Shown one piece after another: positions 58,915 through 64,000 of a DNA stretch of 64,000 bases. Position 1 is the first letter of the stretch, and each line of letters opens with the position of its first letter. This stretch comes from Bryobacterales bacterium F-183 (GTDB lineage: Bacteria > Acidobacteriota > Terriglobia > Bryobacterales > Bryobacteraceae): assembly GCA_016865505.2 (NCBI GenBank), contig AP025252.1:4548137-4612136 (forward strand). Reading direction: 5' to 3'. The notes beneath the pieces were generated by a model. The model worked only from the letters and a program-made list of their open reading frames with translations, was not told the origin of the DNA and did not search any database. The translations under genes were made by a program, and so were the position numbers.

Positions 58915-59838
58915 GTGCGAGACAAGTGGAAGGCAATCCAACCGGCGGTGGCCAAAGCGGCCCGCGAGGCAATGGACCAAACGCTGGCGACACTTGCCGC
59001 TGAGTTGGGACAATCCCCGTTTCATGCGCATCGAACACTATCTGCGGCGCTAGGAGAAACGCCAAAGCAGTTCACGTTGCGGTTGCGGCTGGATCGCGCG
59101 GCGGGCCTGTTGGTCACCACCAAGAGTCCAATCCTCGACATCGCGCTCGACTGCGGTTTTGAAAGTCCGGAAGTATTTTTACGGGCGTTCAAGCGGCGGT
59201 ACGGCATGACACCGTCGGCATACCGGCGGCGTGGCATTGCCGGGGGCGACGCGGAGGCTCACGCGGCACTGACGGCGCAGATCGGACCGTGCATCGGATT
59301 GTTCCACCTCGACACCCGCTTCCCGAGAACAGAGAAAGAGCAAGGAAACATGACAAGCTACAACATCGTCGTCAAAGAACTGCCCGCGCAGCCCGTGGTG
59401 CTGGTGCGCAAGCGCGTACCGCGCCCGGAGATCGGGCCCACGATCGGCCGCGAATTGCCGGCCGTTTTTCAATACACGCAAGTGGCCGGCATCGGCATCG
59501 ATGGACATCCGGTGACGCGGTACCCCGAGTACGGACCCGGCATGGTGACGCTTGAAACCGGAATGCGCGTCAGCAAGTTTGAAGGAGACTGGAAGTCTGG
59601 CGAGGGCGACGGTACGGTGTATCGCGATCAACTGCCGGAGGGTCCTGCCGCGTCAACGATTCATACGGGTCCTTATGACGGGCTACAGGATGCGTACGGC
59701 GCGTTGGAGCAATGGATCGCGGCGAACGGACATGAGCCTGCGGGTGCGCCTTGGGAAGTGTACCTGAACGACCCCGGCGATCATCCGGATCCCAAGGACT
59801 GGCAGACCGAACTGTTCTGGCCCATCCGGCGGCGGTAA
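58915..59838 (+). CDS. AraC-type regulator with GyrI-like effector domain
   Basis: The GTG at 58915 gives 307 residues and has TAGACT (58902-58907) 7 nt upstream. Residues about 10-105 form a two-HTH AraC domain: MDQTLATLAAELGQSPFHAH, RLRLDRAAGLLVTTKSPILD, IALDCGFESPEVFLRAFKRR and YGMTPSAYRR. A GyrI-like AraC_E_bind domain fills the rest (VKELPAQPVVLVRKRVPRPE, EPAGAPWEVYLNDPGDHPDP), which binds drugs or other small molecules in relatives such as Rob and BmrR. It probably controls its own or the following gene. The frame is open upstream but enters the FecR terminator. Confidence 0.88.
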   Translation: MRDKWKAIQPAVAKAAREAMDQTLATLAAELGQSPFHAHRTLSAALGETPKQFTLRLRLDRAAGLLVTTKSPILDIALDCGFESPEVFLRAFKRRYGMTPSAYRRRGIAGGDAEAHAALTAQIGPCIGLFHLDTRFPRTEKEQGNMTSYNIVVKELPAQPVVLVRKRVPRPEIGPTIGRELPAVFQYTQVAGIGIDGHPVTRYPEYGPGMVTLETGMRVSKFEGDWKSGEGDGTVYRDQLPEGPAASTIHTGPYDGLQDAYGALEQWIAANGHEPAGAPWEVYLNDPGDHPDPKDWQTELFWPIRRR

Positions 59839-59850
59839 GATCGCTGATGG

Positions 59851-61326
59851 ATGACCACCATCGTTCCGCTTCTGCTTGTTCTGACTTCGGAGTTCACGAG
59901 CTTTCCGGCGCATACTCGCACCGTTGTCGACCCGGTGACCAGCGTCCCGGTTACGGTGACGGTGGATGCGTTTGAGATCGGCAAGACGGAGGTCACGCAG
60001 GCGGAGTACCAGGCGCTGCAGCGTACGAACCCGTCGTCGCATAAGGGCGATGGGTCGCTGCCGGTGGAGAACGTCACCTGGATGGACGCCGCGCGGTACG
60101 CCAATGCGTTAAGCGTCAAACGGGGCTTTGAGGCTTGCTATGAGCTGCCGTCTGGCCGTCGGCGTCATGCCTGCAACGGGTATCGACTGCCGACGGAAGC
60201 GGAGTGGAGCTATGCCTTGGAGCGGGCGCCCGCCGGGAGCAGGGAAGGCGCCAACCTCGGCTTACCTTCGGTGAAGGACGCGAGTGCCCTGCTTCCGCTG
60301 AAGACCCGGCCCGTAGATGCCGCCAATGGAGACATGATCGGCAACGTCTGGGAGTGGTGCGACGACTGGTTTTCGAGCGACCAGTCGCCGTGGCCGTTGC
60401 GCAATCCGCGAGGTGCTCTGCGCGGGTTGGAGCGCGTGATTCGCGGCGGATCGTTCCGGACGTCGCGCACGTCGTGGCAGCGCGCGTTGCGGTCGTCCCT
60501 GGATCCTGCCAAGGCGAGTCCGCATACGGGGTTCCGGCTGGCGAGGTCCTTGGGTGTGACGAAAGGTCCATCGGGGACGCCAGCCTTTGTACGCAATATC
60601 CCGAGTGACTGGTTCGACGGCCGGTTGGAAACTCTGGCCGGCGGCGTGAAGATCCTGCTGCTGGACGGCGCGCCAGACGCGCCGGGCAAGCGTCCGATGG
60701 TGATCGTGCCTTATTACGACGTAGACACGCCAGCGGGAATGAACCTGGGGGGCAGAAGCTTTCAGGCGATTCCACAGTTGTGGTTCGCGCGGCAGGCGGC
60801 GCAGGCCGGGTATCTGGCGGTAGCGGTGCGCTGGTACGGCGAAAGCGGGGGCGAGTGGTACGACGAGGCGGTCGCGAATCTGGAGAATAAGGTGACCGGC
60901 ATGGATCGTTGGGTCGCGGACGCGCGCCAGGTGGTGGATCGCATCCTGCGCCTGCCCAACGTGGACCCCAAGCGGATCGCGATGTTCGGGCATTCGCTGG
61001 GCGGCAAGATGACCATGTACGCGATGGCGGCGGACCCGCGGATCGGGTTCGGCGTGGTGTCCGACCCAGGGATTCCGCCGGAGTCCACGAATTACGGGGA
61101 TTACTGGTACTTGGGCGAGGCCAAGGCGAAGGTGCTGGATCATCACGCGTTGATGCAGAAGATCGCTCCCCGGCCGTTCCTGCTTTTGGCGGGCGAGGCG
61201 GATACGGCAGCGAGCAAGGCGTACTTGAAAGAGGGCGCGGAGTGGATCCACCACGCGAAGGGTCATCGGCCGCCGCCGGAGGTCGTGGGTGAGGCTTGGG
61301 ATTGGGTTAGGCGCAAGTTGCATTGA
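59851..61326 (+). CDS. SUMF1 domain fused to an alpha/beta hydrolase
   Basis: The 491-residue protein joins two folds. After a signal-like N-terminus, residues about 35-235 form a SUMF1 domain (FEIGKTEVTQAEYQALQRTN, YRLPTEAEWSYALERAP, MIGNVWEWCDDWFSS, ERVIRGGSFRTSRTSWQRAL then GFRLARS); its end lacks cysteines, so formylglycine activity is not expected. Residues about 250-490 are a dienelactone-hydrolase-like domain with IAMFGHSLGGKMTMYAMAAD as nucleophile elbow and FLLLAGEADTA and HHAKGHRPPPEV holding the probable Asp and His. The SUMF1 part may bind sugar or cell wall. It follows the AraC gene after 12 bp. Confidence 0.85.
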   Translation: MTTIVPLLLVLTSEFTSFPAHTRTVVDPVTSVPVTVTVDAFEIGKTEVTQAEYQALQRTNPSSHKGDGSLPVENVTWMDAARYANALSVKRGFEACYELPSGRRRHACNGYRLPTEAEWSYALERAPAGSREGANLGLPSVKDASALLPLKTRPVDAANGDMIGNVWEWCDDWFSSDQSPWPLRNPRGALRGLERVIRGGSFRTSRTSWQRALRSSLDPAKASPHTGFRLARSLGVTKGPSGTPAFVRNIPSDWFDGRLETLAGGVKILLLDGAPDAPGKRPMVIVPYYDVDTPAGMNLGGRSFQAIPQLWFARQAAQAGYLAVAVRWYGESGGEWYDEAVANLENKVTGMDRWVADARQVVDRILRLPNVDPKRIAMFGHSLGGKMTMYAMAADPRIGFGVVSDPGIPPESTNYGDYWYLGEAKAKVLDHHALMQKIAPRPFLLLAGEADTAASKAYLKEGAEWIHHAKGHRPPPEVVGEAWDWVRRKLH

Positions 61327-61398
61327 TCGGTATTTATTTCTATCCAAGCTGTCCGGACGGCTTGCTCTTTTACGCTTCCCGCTTAGACGGAGGCGAGC

Positions 61399-62802
61399 AT
61401 GCCATTGCAATCACGGTTATTCGCGGGAGACGCGGCGCTTGAGGCGGCAGCGAATTCCGACCCCGCGCATATCACGACTGGGGCGCGGGGTCCGCATGTC
61501 ACGAAGATTCAGACGGCTTTAAACATCCTGGACAATGCGGGGCTCAACGCCGATGGCGTGTACGGCTCCGGCACTGCTGCAGCGGTTTTGCGGTACAAGA
61601 CGAAGCGAAGTATTATCAACCGGTCCTACCAAAGTTCGGCCGACAACATCGTGGGCAAAATGACGATGGCGAGCCTGGACGAGGAGATGGTCGCGCATGA
61701 GGCAAAGCCCGCGCGGTTGCGGATTGTTCCGGTCTCGCCTGGATTGAACGCCGTGCGGGCGGTTCCGAGCCTGAATTTCAAGATTACGCTGGGCAACGCC
61801 GATATCGCCGCTGCTGGAGCCGCTGCCGGTGCTGGTGGCGGCACAACCAAGTCGCTGTTTGGGCCCGTTCCGAGAGTGACGCTCCCGGTTTTCAGCATCG
61901 ATTCGGTAACGATTGACCCCGGGCAGACGGCCCAAATTGACATCAAAAACGGGGCAGGCTTTCAGTTGACCCTCACCGACTTTCAGTTTGCCACCGGGTC
62001 GCCGTCGGCAGTGATGCTGGTTCCGGGCATCAATGGACCGGTGAACCATTTTACGTTGAACGTAGATTCCATTCGGATTGAAGTGAAGGGAATTCGTTGG
62101 GGTTCGCCGATTCTGTTTGCGCAGAACTCCCGTTTGGGGCCCGAGTTTACCGAGAAGCTGGTGGTCAACGTGCGGGATCTGCGGCCGGATATCTTCCATC
62201 CGAGCGATACCCATCATCATGAACCGGTGCGTGAGCCGATGAGTGGGAGAAAGTCTGTGAGGAGGCTGCGAAAGATCCCGACCTGGGCTTTACGCTCACC
62301 CAAATGGCCAAGAACAAAGTCAGCCCCACAACTGTAACCGGAGCTGCACGGCTGAGTTTGTTTGCCAAACCGCTCGCGAATAAGCATTTTGAACACTATC
62401 TGAGTGGCGCGGGAGCGACGGTAAACGAGGACGACAACATCAGGACGTGGATCCGCAACGATAACAACGCAAGAACAGTGATCGCCAAACGAATCCGGGA
62501 GAAGCGCCGGAACAATGAGTCGAACGTGCGGGTTATGTTCAAGTTCGAACAGGGGATGTACGACGATAGCGACGCACAGTTCAGCTTTGGCGCGATTGAC
62601 CGGTTGGAGGCTGCGGCGGTGGCATCCGCCCTACAGCCAGTACACCAAGCCCCAGCGATGCCCGGACATCGGTACGCCGGGAGCAAAGCGGGATACGAAC
62701 TTTGGCCACGCGGCACTGGTACAAATGAAGACGCGTGGAGCGAAGGACTACCAGATGCGAGGCCGGGCGTCGTTTCCGATCAATTTGTTCCCGGGTCTCT
62801 AA
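61399..62802 (+). pseudogene. Peptidoglycan-binding-type protein broken by two frameshifts
   Basis: The frame from ATG 61399 (GGAGG 8 nt upstream) has a peptidoglycan-binding-1-like start (GARGPHVTKIQTALNILDNA) and continues to HHHEPVREP near 62235, after which it turns into Arg-rich nonsense. In the next frame, starting before 62304, the protein resumes as DEWEKVCEEAAKDPDLGFTL then TQMAKNKVSPTTVTG and runs to GAIDRLEAAA. From about 62620 a third frame resumes with WHPPYSQYTKPQRCPD, ending at 62802 with RGRASFPI. So one base is missing near 62236-62241 and a further deletion lies near 62605-62620. The original would be about 470 residues. Confidence 0.8.
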
Positions 62803-62900
62803 GTTGACATAATATTCGTTATCGGCGTTTCAGGTACGCGGAGGCAGCCTTGGCAGGCATCGGGGGCGTACCCTTGGTACCCCCCCTTTCCGTCTCCAAC

Positions 62901-63692
62901 TTACTCGATGATGCGGAATGTGTACATCTTGCCGATCTGCGCGGCAGAGTTACCGGACGAGCCCATCGCGCCGGGTGCAAGGAAGCCGTACTCTCCGGCA
63001 CCGAGGGTCGCCGGCAGTACGACTTCGAATTGGCGCGGTGCCAGTTTCTTTCCTTCGAACGGAACCAAGTCCCGCATCGCGCCGCTTTGCTGGTTCATGA
63101 TGCCGCCGGTGACGGTGCGAAACTCACGGTAGTCCTTATTGAGCCGCAAACGGATCAACTGATACTCCGTAATCGAAGTACCTTCGGTGGACACAATCAG
63201 GAACTCGAGAGGTCCTTTGACAGTGTTGCGGCTTGTGGGACCGTTGATGTTGCCATTGACGTCCTTCTTTACGACCCCGGCGCTGGCCAGGCTCTTGATT
63301 GTGCCGCCGGTCTTCCAATTGACTACTTCCGGCAATACTTCCGTCCATTCGCCGTTCTTCTTGAAATACACGCCAATTTCAAGCGTAGGTGCGGCTTTTG
63401 CCGGTGCCTCCGCGGCCGCTGCGGGGGCTGCAGTGCCTGCTACCGCGCCGCCGGCACCTTTGCTGACCATTGCGGCTACTACTTTTTCCGGCACGCCGGC
63501 CTTTTTCAACGCAATAAGATCATCGATTGAGGTGTTGTATTTTCCAGGTGACTGCGCGACCATGCTGAGTATGATGGACTCGCCCAGGCCTGCTTTGACC
63601 ATCTTCAGTATTGAGTCGTTGGTGAGTGTTTCCTGAGCGGCGGCAATCAGACATATCGCGCAAAAGACTGATGCCAGTTTGGTTTTTAACAT
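62901..63692 (-). CDS. Exported protein of unknown function
   Basis: The 263-residue protein has a signal peptide (MLKTKLASVFCAICLIAAA). Next come two helices, NDSILKMVKAGLGESIILSM and TSIDDLIALKKAGVPEKVVA, a repeated 'K-x-G-x-x' pair common in acidobacterial exported proteins. A Pro/Ala linker (residues 85-108) leads to a beta domain (LEIGVYFKKNGEWTEVLPEV, EYQLIRLRLNKDYREFRTVT, GEYGFLAPGAMGSSG). Function is not recognised. Its upstream region at 63700-63767 is AT-rich and faces the hydrolase gene divergently. Confidence 0.78.
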   Translation of the reverse strand: MLKTKLASVFCAICLIAAAQETLTNDSILKMVKAGLGESIILSMVAQSPGKYNTSIDDLIALKKAGVPEKVVAAMVSKGAGGAVAGTAAPAAAAEAPAKAAPTLEIGVYFKKNGEWTEVLPEVVNWKTGGTIKSLASAGVVKKDVNGNINGPTSRNTVKGPLEFLIVSTEGTSITEYQLIRLRLNKDYREFRTVTGGIMNQQSGAMRDLVPFEGKKLAPRQFEVVLPATLGAGEYGFLAPGAMGSSGNSAAQIGKMYTFRIIE

Positions 63693-63767
63693 CCGATATT
63701 TCGGGGTCCTTCCCTCCCCTTAACGGGTGGAAGTATAACACAATTAGCTGATAAGTGAACTAAATAA

Positions 63768-64000
63768 ATGACTTTGTTCGCACGTCGCAGGGTGTTATAT
63801 CTCAGCCTGGTGTCGACAACCGCCTTAATCGGATTTTGGATGTTCGGGTCGGCAGTGCTGTGCGAGCGCAGCCTGCGCGTTCCAAGGACCTCCGGCCCTC
63901 GGATGAACGTACTGGCCGCCCGAAACCCTGCGACCAGTTGGCGCGAGGTCAGCGTCACTGCTGCGGACGGTGTCCGGTTGGATGCCTACTTTGTACAGCC
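63768..64000 (+). CDS. Alpha/beta hydrolase, N-terminal part (cut by window edge)
   Basis: From ATG 63768 the frame stays open to the right edge (77 codons). It opens with a membrane or signal segment (VLYLSLVSTTALIGFWMFGS) and reaches SWREVSVTAADGVRLDAYFV, the typical first strand pair of alpha/beta hydrolases such as FrsA-like or peptidase S9-type proteins. The catalytic part lies outside the window. No Shine-Dalgarno is seen; the flank is AT-rich and shared with the divergent exported protein. Confidence 0.7.
   Translation, partial: MTLFARRRVLYLSLVSTTALIGFWMFGSAVLCERSLRVPRTSGPRMNVLAARNPATSWREVSVTAADGVRLDAYFVQ

Noticed and set aside
1-64000. tRNA, rRNA, CRISPR arrays, insertion sequences and prophage
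   Set aside because: No cloverleaf-like T-arm context, regularly spaced repeats, transposase or integrase frames, or phage structural genes were seen; a covariance-model search would be the decisive test for RNAs.

Overview
The window is chromosomal DNA from a GC-rich (about 60%) Gram-negative soil-type bacterium. It most resembles the Acidobacteriota, probably the Bryobacterales/Solibacter group. Pointers are a HTH head of the LESWKQIAAYL type fused to another domain, several PQQ-type beta-propellers, Tat-exported glycoside hydrolases, a FecR/DUF6600-like wall protein, PEGA and HD-GYP proteins, and an outer-membrane Omp85 protein. The taxonomic call is inference from gene content; no rRNA, tRNA, IS element, prophage or CRISPR array was seen.

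Layout. 1-4276 (minus): NUDIX, mutS2, PQQ propeller and moaB (cut by the left edge) in one overlapping operon. 4398-9733: Tat-exported SUMF1-domain protein, exported peroxiredoxin, then DAHP synthase behind a complete-looking transcription attenuator, an M19 dipeptidase and two tandem NTF2-fold genes. 9738-13039: lipoprotein, cysE, matrixin-like protease, YkgJ-type protein, PEGA protein. 13032-19883: HD-GYP protein, small metallopeptidase, iron alcohol dehydrogenase, PQQ propeller, cyanophycinase, O-antigen ligase. 19797-31569: rsmA, two cystathionine-gamma-synthase-family enzymes, a DUF433/DUF5615 pair, ECF sigma and anti-sigma, scpA-scpB-rluB, CoA-binding protein, cysS, glycosidase. 31561-41874: mostly minus-strand genes, namely NtrX/NtrY-like two-component system with DUF4390 and an Omp85 protein, hydrolases, a second DUF433/DUF5615 pair, terpenoid synthase, TetR regulator and threonine synthase. 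41875-46404: a gene-poor 670-bp stretch, then smc. 46405-64000: possible RES-domain protein, GH51 arabinofuranosidase, a broken HigB/HigA module, aconitase, a PIN/antitoxin pair, cytidine deaminase, exported amidohydrolase, msrA, FecR-type protein, AraC regulator, a SUMF1-hydrolase fusion, a twice-frameshifted pseudogene, an exported protein and the start of an alpha/beta hydrolase.

The most striking signal lies in front of the DAHP synthase gene (6229-6439). It holds a sigma70-like promoter, a 19-codon leader ORF in which 9 residues are Tyr, Phe or Trp, a candidate antiterminator starting just after the leader stop, and a GC-rich terminator hairpin with a GAAA loop. The geometry fits classical ribosome-mediated attenuation of the first step of aromatic amino-acid synthesis.

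Other signals that gene calls do not explain: many start codons lie 6-9 nt behind a -10-like hexamer with no Shine-Dalgarno, suggesting leaderless mRNAs; Gly-Thr codon pairs are biased to GGT-ACN (7 of 7 in acnA), making GTAC unusually frequent; two palindromes sit 21 bp apart upstream of the mutS2 operon; a hairpin covers the ribosome binding site of the FecR gene; and five CCACAG hexamers cluster upstream of smc.
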